A stretch of 49,170 nucleotides of DNA from CAZLPZ01 sp964607245 (lineage in GTDB: Bacteria; Pseudomonadota; Alphaproteobacteria; Micavibrionales; Micavibrionaceae): contig CAZSIB010000010.1 of NCBI GenBank assembly GCA_964607245.1, positions 1 through 49,170 of the forward strand, read 5' to 3'. Below the pieces are notes generated by a model. It had not been told where the DNA came from. It was given only the letters and a program-made list of their open reading frames with translations, and made no database searches. A program made the position numbers and the translations under genes. Positions 32,989-42,287 of the stretch are shown here, piece by piece; the stretch's first letter is position 1; the number at the start of each line of letters is the position of its first letter.

Positions 32989-35271
32989 ATGATCGACGAG
33001 ACATCAAAAAAGGATTCCCCATCGGGACTGAAGCTTTCCGATTCCTGGCCGCTTGAGGCGGACCGGGTGGGAATTGCCGTGCCGGTGCTTGATTGTCTCG
33101 CGCGCCTAGCGGGGCATTACGGGCGGCGGACGTCTCGTACGGCGTTGATTGCGGGCTTGCCTATTTTACCGACGGGACTGACGCCGGACCTTGTGATTCG
33201 GGCAGGCGCGCGGGCGGATTTACAGGTGAATTTGGGGACGCGCAGCCTCGAGGCCCTGGCCATCGCGCCGATTTTGCCCTGTATCCTGATGCTGGCTGGG
33301 GGTCAGGCATGTATTTTATGGGATGTGATCTTGCCCAAGGGCAAGCGGGCCAAGGCGTCCCGTAGCGGCGCGGTTCAGTTACCGTCCGATACGATGCTCT
33401 CGGTGGAATTCCCCGAAACAGGTGCGACGCCCCGAACTGTTCCCTTGACCGACATTAAAAAGATTTATCAAGATCAGGCGTTTTTTGTGCAGCCGATCGC
33501 CCGTTTGGATGACCGCGCGGGACCCGCGACCATCGACACCGCGCGGGACTGGTTCTGGTCCAGCATCAAACAACACCGCGGCATTTACCGCGAGGTGGTT
33601 TTGGCCTCTGTCCTCATCAATTTGTTTGCGCTCGCCTCCCCTCTTTTCACGATGAATGTCTATGACCGTGTGGTCCCGAACAGCGCGTTTGAAACCTTGT
33701 GGGTGCTGGCGCTGGGGATGCTTTTGGTGCTCGTGTTTGATTTGATCATCAAGACCTTGCGGGCGCAGTTTCTGGATTATGCGGGGAAAAAAGCGGACGT
33801 CAAAATTTCGGCACTGCTCCATGAACAAATGCTGGGGATGACGCTCGCCGCCCGTCCGGCAAGCGCCGGGGTCATGGCGAGTAACATGCGCGAATTTGAA
33901 CAGGTGCGCGATTTCTTTACTTCGGCCACGCTCGCGGCTGTTATTGATTTACCCTTTGCCCTTTTGTTTATTGCGATTATTGCCGTCGTGGCGGGACCTC
34001 TGGCCCTCGTACCACTGGCCGCCGTGCCGGTTGTGTTGGTCATCAGTTGGGCGTTACAAACCCCGATGCGCAAGATTATCAAGTCGTCGATGATGGAGAA
34101 CGCGCTCAAGAACGCGCAGCTTTTTGAAACGATCAGTGGCCTTGAGACCATTAAAACTCAGGCGGCCGAAGGCCATGTCCAGCGCAAATGGGAAGAACTT
34201 TCTGACCGCGCGGCACGTACGGCGGCAAAATCAAAACGGGTCACGAATTTTGCGCTGAACTTTTCGGGCTTTGTGCAGCAGGTCGTCGGGGTGGGTGTCG
34301 TCGTCGTTGGGGTGTATCTGATCCATGCGGGGATGATCACCATGGGGGCGCTCATTGCAACCGTGATGCTGACATCCCGCGCGCTTCAACCCCTTGCACA
34401 GTTTTCAGGTTTGCTCATTCGGTATAATCAATCACGTGAGGCCTTGCGGCAACTTGATGATCTCATGAAAAAGCCAGTTGAACGCCCGGCTGGAAAACAT
34501 TTTGTGTCGCTGCCGCGCGTGAGCGGACAGATGGAATTTCGTGATGTTACCTTTGCCTATCCAGGGCAAAGCATTCCGGCCCTTTCGAATGTATCCTTTG
34601 TGGTGTCTCCGGGATCCCATATCGGTATTGTTGGGGCGGTTGGATCGGGAAAAACAACGCTGCAACGATTGCTCCTTAACATGTACGCGCCCCGATCCGG
34701 ATCGGTGCAGATTGACGGGTCCGATGTGCGCCAGATTGATCCGGGCGATTTGCGCCGGAATATCGGATGTGTGCAGCAAACACCCCAGCTTTTCTATGGG
34801 TCTGTGCGCGATAATATTACCATGGGTCACGAAACGGCCCCGGAACGCGCAGTGTTGCGTGCGGCTGAACTCTCGGGAGTCATGGAATTTTTACGTGATT
34901 CCGAAGCGGGTTTGGATACGCAAGTCGGCGAGCGCGGCGAGGCGCTTTCGGGTGGTCAACGCCAGGCAGTCGCGATTGCCCGCGCGCTTTTATATGATCC
35001 CCCCATCATGATTTTGGATGAACCGACATCGTCGATGGATCCGGCCTCTGAAATGCGCCTGAAATCCCATTTGGAAAAAATCATGGCGGGAAAAACGACT
35101 TTACTGATCACGCATAAAGGGACGATGTTGTCGCTCGTCGATACGATTATGCTTTTGGATCGTGGTAAAATTTTGGCGATCGGCCCGCGTGATGAGATGA
35201 TGCGGCGTCTCCAATCCCGCGAATTTACAGGGCGTAAGGACGACAGCGCGAAAGGCGATAAAAAATCATGA
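32989..35271 (+). CDS. Type I secretion ABC transporter, LapB-like
   Basis: A 760-residue fused permease-ATPase that exports large proteins (often RTX adhesins or toxins) directly to the outside. The N-terminal 150 residues form a C39-peptidase-like domain without the QxxCG catalytic motif, as in HlyB and LapB, where it binds substrate. Membrane helices lie between about 195 and 480. The nucleotide-binding domain has Walker A GAVGSGKTT, the Q-loop CVQQTPQLF, signature LSGGQRQ and Walker B IMILDEPTSSMD. The 3' end overlaps the membrane-fusion gene by four bases. No TolC-like gene and no RTX substrate are visible in the window. Confidence 0.93.
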   Translation: MIDETSKKDSPSGLKLSDSWPLEADRVGIAVPVLDCLARLAGHYGRRTSRTALIAGLPILPTGLTPDLVIRAGARADLQVNLGTRSLEALAIAPILPCILMLAGGQACILWDVILPKGKRAKASRSGAVQLPSDTMLSVEFPETGATPRTVPLTDIKKIYQDQAFFVQPIARLDDRAGPATIDTARDWFWSSIKQHRGIYREVVLASVLINLFALASPLFTMNVYDRVVPNSAFETLWVLALGMLLVLVFDLIIKTLRAQFLDYAGKKADVKISALLHEQMLGMTLAARPASAGVMASNMREFEQVRDFFTSATLAAVIDLPFALLFIAIIAVVAGPLALVPLAAVPVVLVISWALQTPMRKIIKSSMMENALKNAQLFETISGLETIKTQAAEGHVQRKWEELSDRAARTAAKSKRVTNFALNFSGFVQQVVGVGVVVVGVYLIHAGMITMGALIATVMLTSRALQPLAQFSGLLIRYNQSREALRQLDDLMKKPVERPAGKHFVSLPRVSGQMEFRDVTFAYPGQSIPALSNVSFVVSPGSHIGIVGAVGSGKTTLQRLLLNMYAPRSGSVQIDGSDVRQIDPGDLRRNIGCVQQTPQLFYGSVRDNITMGHETAPERAVLRAAELSGVMEFLRDSEAGLDTQVGERGEALSGGQRQAVAIARALLYDPPIMILDEPTSSMDPASEMRLKSHLEKIMAGKTTLLITHKGTMLSLVDTIMLLDRGKILAIGPRDEMMRRLQSREFTGRKDDSAKGDKKS

Positions 35272-36668
35272 CGACAGAGCGCCAGAAAAAAGACGACTTA
35301 CGGATCAATGCGCCCGATGATTGGATTAAAATTCGCGCGGCGTGGCTGAAAGAACGCGCGGAATGGGTGCATGCGAACGCCGATAAATATTTTACGACCG
35401 ATGAGGAATTGCCGCTCTCACGGCATATTTTACTTGTCGCCACTGCCCTTTTTATTCTCCTCTTTATTGTGTGGGCGTCTGTTGCACGCCTGGATGAAGT
35501 CACGCGCGGCGAGGGAAAGGTGGTCCCATCGTCTGATGTGCAGGTCATTCAAAACCTGGAAGGCGGCATCATTGATGCGTTCTTGGTGAAAGAGGGTGAG
35601 AGCGTCAAACAGGGTCAATCCCTTGTCCGGTTGCGGAATTTGGATGCCGCATCAAGCTTTGGATCAAACCAGGCGCGGTATTTGGGACTTCTTGCCACCG
35701 TGACGCGGCTTCAGGCCGAAGCCGAAGGCAAAGATACAGTAACGTTCCCCGATGACGTCTCAAAAGGTGCGCCGCAAAGCGTGGTTGAGGAACTGAATGC
35801 CTTTACCGCGAACCGCACACAACTGCAAAGTCAGCTCTCGGTCCTGGATCAACAACTCAGGCAGCGGCGGCAGGAAGTTTCGGAACTCCGCGGAAAATCA
35901 TCGGATCTCGCGTCTGTTATTCAGCTCTCGCGGGATGAGAAAGACATGGTGGCGCCGCTGGTGGCCAAGGGGTCCGCGCCGAAAATTGAACTGGTTCAAC
36001 TGGAGCGGGATATTCGGGAACGGCAAACGGAACTCAACAGTGTACGCCAGGCGATTCCGCGTGCCGAAAGCGCGATTGCCGAGGCAACAGCCCGCATCGA
36101 TGAAATGAAAAAAACGGCAAAAGCCAAGGCGCAGGCGGAATTATCGGCCAAGATGACCGAAATGAACGCGATTAAAGAAACCTTGGGCGCACTTGAGGAC
36201 CGTAAGGACCGCACGGAAATTAAATCGCCCGTTGTGGGGACAGTCAAGGATATCAAGGTGATGACGGTGGGTGGCGTCGTGAAACCCGGTGACGCCATCA
36301 TGGAAATCGTGCCGTCGGGGGATCAGTTACTTATCGAGGCGCGGGTGCGGCCGGCGGATATTGCCTTTATCCATCCGGGTCAACGCGCGATGGTCAAAAT
36401 TACAGCCTATGATTTTTCGATTTATGGCGGCCTGCCTGGGGACGTCGTGGATATCTCGCCGGACAGTATCATGAACGAAAAAGGCGAAAGTTTTTATCAC
36501 ATCAAGGTGCGGACCGATCAAACGGAACTGAAACGAAAAGGCGAAATTTTGCCGATTATTCCAGGTATGGTGGCCTCGGTCGATATCCTGACCGGGCACA
36601 AAACCGTCATGGAATACATCCTGAAGCCGTTTATCAAGACAATTGACACCGCGATGCGGGAGCGGTAA
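35268..36668 (+). CDS. HlyD-family membrane fusion protein, LapC-like
   Basis: A 466-residue periplasmic adaptor that links the ABC transporter to a TolC channel. It has a cytoplasmic N-terminus of about 58 residues, one membrane helix (ILLVATALFILLFIVWASVA), a biotinyl/lipoyl half-motif (GEGKVVPSSDVQVIQNLEGG), long coiled coils (about 165-310) and the second lipoyl half plus beta-barrel (IKSPVVGTVKDIKVMTVGGV). The C-terminal region LPIIPGMVASVDILTGHKTV followed by MEYILKPF is the classic HlyD ending. Overlap ATGA with the transporter gene shows translational coupling. A DMT-type transporter gene follows after nine bases but differs in base composition. Confidence 0.93.
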   Translation: MTTERQKKDDLRINAPDDWIKIRAAWLKERAEWVHANADKYFTTDEELPLSRHILLVATALFILLFIVWASVARLDEVTRGEGKVVPSSDVQVIQNLEGGIIDAFLVKEGESVKQGQSLVRLRNLDAASSFGSNQARYLGLLATVTRLQAEAEGKDTVTFPDDVSKGAPQSVVEELNAFTANRTQLQSQLSVLDQQLRQRRQEVSELRGKSSDLASVIQLSRDEKDMVAPLVAKGSAPKIELVQLERDIRERQTELNSVRQAIPRAESAIAEATARIDEMKKTAKAKAQAELSAKMTEMNAIKETLGALEDRKDRTEIKSPVVGTVKDIKVMTVGGVVKPGDAIMEIVPSGDQLLIEARVRPADIAFIHPGQRAMVKITAYDFSIYGGLPGDVVDISPDSIMNEKGESFYHIKVRTDQTELKRKGEILPIIPGMVASVDILTGHKTVMEYILKPFIKTIDTAMRER

Positions 36669-36677
36669 GTCATCTAA

Positions 36678-37562
36678 ATGACTGGTATTCTTGTTACTTT
36701 ATTGTGCAGCGTTTTCGCTGCTTTTTATTTTATCACGAATGATATTTTTAAAATTCGTGGCGACGTTTTTGTTTTTTGGCGCTCTGCCTTTTCTACGCTC
36801 GCCCTTTTGCCCGTTATTTTCTTTTTAGATTGGAATGTCCCGTTACCGATATGTTTGATCGTTGCCCTTGCAAATGTATTTTATACATTTGGTGATATTT
36901 ATCTCTTCAATGCGAATAAAAAGTACTCAGCCTCGGCAATTACGCGAATTCTTGTTTGCAGAAACATGGTACTCTTTTGTGTTTGGCCATTATTGTTTCA
37001 TGACTACGCACTTAGACTTTTTGAAAACAAGGCAATCTTACTCGGCTCTTTTTTATTAATCAGTACAAGTACGTTTGCGTTGTTTAAGATGGGGCGGAAC
37101 TCGATTGGGCGAGAGATAATATTTGCAGCAATACCGGCGCTCTTGTTTTTATCAATTGGTGAACTTTTTGTTGGGATCGCTGTTAAAGGACGCTCAACAC
37201 TTGATTTCGCATTATCGTTGGCTTTTGTTGCTTCAGTGACAATGGCCACTCTCTCTGGTGCTGTCCTTGTTATTAAATCAGGTTGGGAGAAAAATATTCC
37301 CTTATTTGAAGGGAGTTGGGTAAAATCTGGGATCATTAACGCGTTTTTCTTCCTTGGCGTTGTAACAACAAAATCAATAGGGATCTCTCTTCTCGAGAAT
37401 CCTGGCTACTTTGGTGCAATGGTAACAATTTATACGCTTTGGATTTATCTGTTGCATAAATATTGGCTGAAACGACGCGAGCTTGCAGACCCGCGTTTAG
37501 GGTTTATTGTCGTTTTATGCAGTATTGGGCTTGCGTATTTATCTGTGTACATTCCAAAATAA
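36678..37562 (+). CDS. DMT/EamA-like multi-pass membrane transporter
   Basis: A 294-residue protein with about ten hydrophobic segments arranged as two five-helix halves, the layout of the drug/metabolite transporter (EamA/RhaT) superfamily. A conserved-looking stretch VFWRSAFSTLALLPVIFF lies in helix two, and the second half starts near IIFAAIPALLFLSIGELFVG. The substrate is unknown. It is clearly more AT-rich than the secretion genes before it, with TTT, ATT and TTA codons frequent, and has no strong ribosome site. It therefore looks like an insertion at the end of the operon. A bidirectional terminator follows directly. Confidence 0.72.
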   Translation: MTGILVTLLCSVFAAFYFITNDIFKIRGDVFVFWRSAFSTLALLPVIFFLDWNVPLPICLIVALANVFYTFGDIYLFNANKKYSASAITRILVCRNMVLFCVWPLLFHDYALRLFENKAILLGSFLLISTSTFALFKMGRNSIGREIIFAAIPALLFLSIGELFVGIAVKGRSTLDFALSLAFVASVTMATLSGAVLVIKSGWEKNIPLFEGSWVKSGIINAFFFLGVVTTKSIGISLLENPGYFGAMVTIYTLWIYLLHKYWLKRRELADPRLGFIVVLCSIGLAYLSVYIPK

Positions 37563-37588
37563 AAACCCAGCCATTCGGCTGGGTTTTT
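37561..37588. terminator. Bidirectional intrinsic terminator
   Basis: AAAAACCCAGCC (37561-37572) pairs perfectly with GGCTGGGTTTTT (37577-37588) around ATTC. Flanked by A and T runs, it can stop transcripts of the DMT gene from the left and of the cytochrome gene from the right. Confidence 0.92.
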
Positions 37589-37607
37589 ATTTGTATTTTG
37601 AGAAAGT

Positions 37608-38228
37608 TTAATGCCCTGCTGCGGCTTCGGGGGCCGCCGGCGCGGGTGCGGTGGTCGCTGTCGCGGGGGCTTCGGCCGCAATATCGGCGTCCGAGGGCAA
37701 GGGGGCAGGCGCATCGGCGAGTGTGCGTAAATACGCAAGGACAGCCGCGCGATCGTCGGGTTTTTTCACGCCCATATAATTCATCTTGGTGCCCGACGCA
37801 TAGGCCTTGGGCTTCCAGAGGAATTTATTGAGTTCAGCATAGGTCCAAGTATCCCCGCCTTGTTTCTCAAGCTCACCGGAATAAGCAAATCCTGCGACAG
37901 AGTCTTTCTTGCGACCAATCACGCCCCATAAATTCGGGCCCACGCCATTCTTCCCGCCCTTGTCAAAGGAATGGCAGGCGGCGCAGGCTTTCGCGACGGT
38001 TTGTCCCCGTGCAACATCGGCCGCACCGATAAGTCCTAGAATCGGTTCGGCGGTCGCCACAACCGCCCCGCTGCCACTTTCCGCGGCCTGGGCCGCCTCA
38101 ATCAAGACCGCGTTTTTGGCGAGCGATTCCGGATGCACGATCTGTTTTGCGATAAAACCACAGAGCATGGCAATAATCCCGGCGATGAGAATAGCAGCGA
38201 AAACCTTATTAAATTCCATATTATTCAT
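37608..38228 (-). CDS. Membrane-anchored cytochrome c (CycM/c552 type)
   Basis: A 206-residue class I cytochrome c. An uncleaved N-terminal helix (VFAAILIAGIIAMLCGFIA, about 9-27) anchors it in the inner membrane. Heme is attached at C82-A-A-C85-H86 (KACAACHSF) and the distal ligand is Met149 in GTKMNYMGVKKPDDRAAVLAYL-type context (here split as SGTKMNYMG and VKKPDDRAAVLAYL). GVGPNLWGVIGRKK is the usual loop. The C-terminal 30 residues are an Ala/Pro tail. Such proteins carry electrons from the bc1 complex to terminal oxidases. It ends at the shared terminator; the start may be either the first or the fourth codon. Confidence 0.93.
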   Translation of the reverse strand: MNNMEFNKVFAAILIAGIIAMLCGFIAKQIVHPESLAKNAVLIEAAQAAESGSGAVVATAEPILGLIGAADVARGQTVAKACAACHSFDKGGKNGVGPNLWGVIGRKKDSVAGFAYSGELEKQGGDTWTYAELNKFLWKPKAYASGTKMNYMGVKKPDDRAAVLAYLRTLADAPAPLPSDADIAAEAPATATTAPAPAAPEAAAGH

Positions 38229-38451
38229 GATGATACTTGGTGTGGGTGATGGTTGGCCTTAGGTGATCTTTTGAATTCGGCAAGAGATCGCAACACGAAT
38301 CTTATACGCCGAAATTTACCCAGTTTCAAACCATGTTTTTGGGGGAGATAACACTGGCATTTTTACCAAAGATTCATTAAACTGGACATATCATTCGTGA
38401 CGAGAATCGTTGCCCCCCTGACATCCTGATAAAGATCAAAAGGTTTGCCCC

Positions 38452-40908
38452 ATGACTGCGCGCGCTGCGTATGCCCGTTCATCCTATCTTGAGGATGCGC
38501 ACAATTTTCTGGAAACAATAACGCAGCATGCGAAGGTGCAGGCACGGCGCGCTTTGGGCCTGGGATTGATGGCGGCGGCCTTGTTTTTAACCCTCGCGTG
38601 CTTGACCTATCATGTTGAAGACCCGTCGTTGAATACGGCCGCCAAGACAACCGCGATCCAGAACTGGATGGGCGGTCCCGGGGCGCTTTGGGCGGATCTG
38701 TGGCTTCAAAGTGTGGGCGTCGGCGTCTTGCCTGTGATTGCCTTTTTGGCCGTATTCGGCGCTCAATTGTGGCGCGGGCAGGTGACAATGCCCGCCCCGT
38801 TACGGGTGATCCTGTATTTGACCCTATCGGTTCTGGCGGCGGCGGTGGCGGGTGCGCGTTTACCCGGATTTGGCTTTCTCCCCCAACCCTATTTGGGCGG
38901 GGCGATGGGCATGATGGGCTTGAATGCCCTTGCTGGATGGAGTCAGGTGTATTTGGGTCCCTGGGTGCATTTGGCGGTCGCGGGCTTGATGGTGCCGGTG
39001 GCCTTTATCGCCTTTGCGCTTGCCGTTGGGATCACACCGCGGGGCGCGCTTGCCCGGTTACTGGCGGTCGCGTTGTTTCTTTATGGCACGGTTTTGCAGC
39101 TTTGGTTTTTGGTCTATGACCGCGTTCAACTCTGGCGTAATCCCGAGTATGTTCCGGATCATGACCGTTTGCATCACCGTGCACGTCGCATTATGGAGGA
39201 GGATGAGGATTTAGAACTCGAAGACGATACGGCCTATGTCGATTCTGATGACGCGGAAAGCGAGGAGAGCGCTGCGCCGCGTACGACATCGCGTCGCGCC
39301 TTAAGCGAGATTAAAGTTGTCCGGCCCAAGGCCGCAAAATCACGCCGCAAGGCATCGCCCAAGCAAATGGAACTGGGCGATGTAGCGAGTGACTTTGCAC
39401 TGCCGGATCTTGACTTGCTCCAGGACGCGCCCGTTTTATCGGACGCCGACAAGATTGATGAAAATGCGCTGCGGAAAAATGCCGATATGCTCCAGACCGT
39501 GCTTGCGGATTATCATGTGCGCGGGGATATCGCGTCGATCCATCCGGGGCCGGTTGTGACCTTGTACGAACTCGAACCCGCGCCGGGAACAAAATCATCC
39601 CGCGTCATCGGCCTTGCCAATGACATTGCACGATCCATGGCGGCGTTATCGGTGCGGGCAGCTGTGGTGCCAGGACGCAATGTAATTGGAATTGAAATAC
39701 CAAATAAAAAACGCCAGACGGTGTATTTGCGTGAACTTTTAACGTCCGAAACCTATGCGGCGTCCACAGCAAAACTGGCGCTTGTGTTGGGCAAGGATAT
39801 CGGCGGGCATCCGGTCATCGCAGATCTTGCACGTATGCCGCATTTGCTCGTGGCCGGGACCACGGGGTCAGGGAAATCTGTTGCAATCAATACGATGATC
39901 TTGTCCCTGCTGTATCGCCTGACTCCGGCGCAGTGTCGATTCATTATGATTGATCCCAAGATGCTGGAACTTTCGGTCTATGACGATATTCCGCATTTAT
40001 TATCGCCTGTTGTCACCGAACCGGGCAAGGCCGTTGTGGCGCTGAAATGGGCGGTGATTGAAATGGAAAACCGTTATCGCGCCATGTCAAAATTAGGCGT
40101 GCGGAATATCGAAGGGTATAATGCGCGTCTCGCCCAAGCGCGGGAAAGCGGTGAGGTCCTCACGCGTAAAATTCAAACGGGCTTTGATCCTGAAAACGGT
40201 CAACCTGTGTACGAGGAGCAGCCGCTTGATCTGACCGAACTTCCCTATATCGTCATTATCGTGGACGAATTTGCGGATTTGATGCTGGTCGCCGGCAAGG
40301 ATGTTGAAAGCGCGATTCAACGTTTGGCGCAAATGGCGCGCGCGGCGGGTATTCATTTGATCATGGCGACCCAGCGTCCTTCAGTGGATGTGATTACAGG
40401 CGTGATTAAAGCCAACTTCCCCACGCGCATCAGCTTTCAAGTTACCTCCAAAATTGACAGCCGCACGATCTTGCAAGAGGGCGGGGCCGAACAGCTTTTG
40501 GGCATGGGGGATATGCTCTATATGGCGGCGGGGGGGCGCCTTACCCGCGTGCACGGTCCGTTTGTGAGCGACAATGAGGTTGAACAAGTCGTTGCGCATT
40601 TGAAGGCCCAGGGCGAACCCGAATATTTGGATGATGTGACCGACGACACGGGCGAGATGGGCACGGGCCTTTTTGGCGAGGCCGAAGATCCGGTGGGTTC
40701 AAGTGTGGACGAAGTCTATGATCAGGCGGTTGCCTTGGTCGCGCGGGAGGGCAAGGCATCTACATCTTTTGTGCAGCGTCATTTGCAAATTGGGTATAAC
40801 CGGGCCGCCCGCATCATTGAAGAAATGGAAAAGCAGGGAATTATTACCGAAGCCAATCATGCCGGAAAGCGTGAGGTTTTGGTAGGTGATCATTCTGGAA
40901 GGCATTAA
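38452..40908 (+). CDS. ftsK: DNA translocase FtsK
   Basis: An 818-residue septal DNA pump that moves chromosome termini apart and activates XerCD. Four membrane helices lie in the first 215 residues, then an acidic linker (EEDEDLELEDDTAYVDSDD), and the alpha-beta motor begins near 320. Walker A GTTGSGKS is at 469-476, Walker B IVIIVDEFADLML, then MARAAGIHLIMATQRPSVDV. The C-terminal gamma winged helix (EVYDQAVALVAREGKASTSF, LQIGYNRAARIIEEMEKQGI) reads KOPS sites. It has AAAGG eight bases before the ATG. In many alphaproteobacteria lolA follows ftsK; here a GNAT gene and a repeat element lie between them. Confidence 0.95.
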   Translation: MTARAAYARSSYLEDAHNFLETITQHAKVQARRALGLGLMAAALFLTLACLTYHVEDPSLNTAAKTTAIQNWMGGPGALWADLWLQSVGVGVLPVIAFLAVFGAQLWRGQVTMPAPLRVILYLTLSVLAAAVAGARLPGFGFLPQPYLGGAMGMMGLNALAGWSQVYLGPWVHLAVAGLMVPVAFIAFALAVGITPRGALARLLAVALFLYGTVLQLWFLVYDRVQLWRNPEYVPDHDRLHHRARRIMEEDEDLELEDDTAYVDSDDAESEESAAPRTTSRRALSEIKVVRPKAAKSRRKASPKQMELGDVASDFALPDLDLLQDAPVLSDADKIDENALRKNADMLQTVLADYHVRGDIASIHPGPVVTLYELEPAPGTKSSRVIGLANDIARSMAALSVRAAVVPGRNVIGIEIPNKKRQTVYLRELLTSETYAASTAKLALVLGKDIGGHPVIADLARMPHLLVAGTTGSGKSVAINTMILSLLYRLTPAQCRFIMIDPKMLELSVYDDIPHLLSPVVTEPGKAVVALKWAVIEMENRYRAMSKLGVRNIEGYNARLAQARESGEVLTRKIQTGFDPENGQPVYEEQPLDLTELPYIVIIVDEFADLMLVAGKDVESAIQRLAQMARAAGIHLIMATQRPSVDVITGVIKANFPTRISFQVTSKIDSRTILQEGGAEQLLGMGDMLYMAAGGRLTRVHGPFVSDNEVEQVVAHLKAQGEPEYLDDVTDDTGEMGTGLFGEAEDPVGSSVDEVYDQAVALVAREGKASTSFVQRHLQIGYNRAARIIEEMEKQGIITEANHAGKREVLVGDHSGRH

Positions 40909-40909
40909 A

Positions 40910-41377
40910 ATGTCGGAGACAAATGTTTGTTTTCGTCGTGCAAATTTCAACGATCTAGTATCGATGATTAAGTTACTAAAAGACGATTCGCTGGGTCAAT
41001 TTCGGGAAGATTATCCAACTGAGATTCTTGATGAGAGGTATCAACGAGCATTCGCTGCAATCGACCAAGACCCAAATCAATTATTAGTGGTCGGCATTTT
41101 AGAAGGGGATGTTATTGCGACCGCTCAACTTACGTTTATTCCTGGATTATCACGTTTTGGCGCGTGGCGTGGGCAAATTGAGGGTGTTCGTGTGGCCTCA
41201 AAATTCAGAGGTCGGGGGATTGGTCATGCCATGATAAATGATCTTGTTGATCGATGCCAAAAACGTGGCTGTTCACTTGTCCAATTGACGAGTGATAAAT
41301 CACGTGAAAGGGCACATTCTTTTTATGAACAGCTTGGATTTAAGGCTAGTCATGAGGGGTTCAAACGTGCCATTTAA
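40910..41377 (+). CDS. GNAT-family N-acetyltransferase
   Basis: A 155-residue acetyltransferase with the acetyl-CoA loop in VASKFRGRGIGHAMINDLVD and the C-terminal HSFYEQLGFKASHEGF. GNAT enzymes acetylate small molecules or protein amines; the substrate is not readable. GGAAGG seven bases before the ATG at 40910 decides the start, which lies one base after the ftsK stop. It is visibly more AT-rich than ftsK and lolA and separates two genes that are often adjacent, so it is a likely recent insertion. Confidence 0.85.
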   Translation: MSETNVCFRRANFNDLVSMIKLLKDDSLGQFREDYPTEILDERYQRAFAAIDQDPNQLLVVGILEGDVIATAQLTFIPGLSRFGAWRGQIEGVRVASKFRGRGIGHAMINDLVDRCQKRGCSLVQLTSDKSRERAHSFYEQLGFKASHEGFKRAI

Positions 41378-41497
41378 TTTTCCCTGCGCCAAAATGGCCG
41401 TGGATTTAGGCCTCTGGATTGTGCCATAGTAGCCCTTGAATAGGGGTTCTGGCGTTTTATGTGGTTTAAGGTAAGAATTTGACGGACGAAGGAAATT

Positions 41498-41596
41498 CCC
41501 TCTCCGCCCTTTAGGGGGGAGAGGGTTAGGGTGAGGTGGGTTTAAGGTTAAGAAATCCCTCACCCTGACCCTCTCCCTTTTAAAAAAGGGAGAGGG
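41498..41596. repeat. Compound palindromic element between the GNAT gene and lolA
   Basis: Two hairpins, CCCTCTCC...GGAGAGGG (41498-41525) and CCCTCTCCC...GGGAGAGGG (41569-41596), flank an inverted pair AGGGTGAGG (41528-41536) and CCTCACCCT (41558-41566). It is therefore two element copies head to head. The sequence family is the same as the two in-frame insertions in apt. It lies in the 284-base gap before lolA and might also act as a terminator for the GNAT gene. Confidence 0.75.
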
Positions 41597-41661
41597 AAAA
41601 AGCGGCATGGTCAGTTCTTAATTTGAATTATAGTAAAAAAACATCGCGCAAGGTTAAATTT

Positions 41662-42285
41662 ATGGGTCGTCAGTTTTATCTTTTTGTTGTTGCCGCACTT
41701 TTGATAGCGGCGCCTGTTTTTGCGGCGTCCGAGCAGGAACCCGATCCCAAAACAGTAGTAAGCACGGTTGAAAAATATATGACCGGGGTCGATACCGTCC
41801 AGGCGCGCTTTGTTCAGACCGCGCCCGATGGTACGCAACGCATCGGCACGTTTTACATGGACCGTCCGGGCAAGATGCGGTTTGAATATGATCCGCCGGT
41901 GAAAGATATGGTTGTGGCCGATGGGGTTCAACTTTTTTATTATGACGGCGAACTGAAGCAAACCTCGTCGGCCCCGGTGGGACAGACGCTCGCCGATTTC
42001 TTGCTCCGCAAAGACATTAAACTGTCCGGGGATATTCAAGTTGTGGGGGTTCAGCAAGGCGGGGGACTTATTCAGGTGATTGTCACGCAAAAAGCCGATC
42101 CGAACGCCGGAACGATGACCATCGGATTTCGTGATCAACCCTTTGAACTTAAAAAATGGCGGATCACGGACGGCAGCGGTCAAATTACCGAAGTCGAACT
42201 TTTTGATGTGCAACAAAACATTGCGCTCTCGGGTGGGTTGTTTGTTTATAAAGACCCCGCAAATCCCAAGGGAAAATATAATTAA
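41662..42285 (+). CDS. lolA: Outer-membrane lipoprotein carrier LolA
   Basis: A 207-residue periplasmic chaperone that ferries lipoproteins from LolCDE to the outer membrane. The signal peptide is MGRQFYLFVVAALLIAAPVFA. The mature part shows the half-barrel pattern: VQARFVQTAPDGTQRIGTFY, MDRPGKMRFEYDPP, MVVADGVQLFYYDGELKQTS and QTLADFLLRKDIKLSGD, as in alphaproteobacterial LolA. AAGG eight bases before the ATG at 41662 supports the start over a TTG at 41623. The recR gene starts two bases after its stop, so the two are an operon. Confidence 0.9.
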   Translation: MGRQFYLFVVAALLIAAPVFAASEQEPDPKTVVSTVEKYMTGVDTVQARFVQTAPDGTQRIGTFYMDRPGKMRFEYDPPVKDMVVADGVQLFYYDGELKQTSSAPVGQTLADFLLRKDIKLSGDIQVVGVQQGGGLIQVIVTQKADPNAGTMTIGFRDQPFELKKWRITDGSGQITEVELFDVQQNIALSGGLFVYKDPANPKGKYN

Positions 42286-42287
42286 CC

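Noticed and set aside
41498..41596. CRISPR-like array
   Set aside because: The repeated units are palindromic doublets without regular spacers, and no cas genes are present anywhere in the window.
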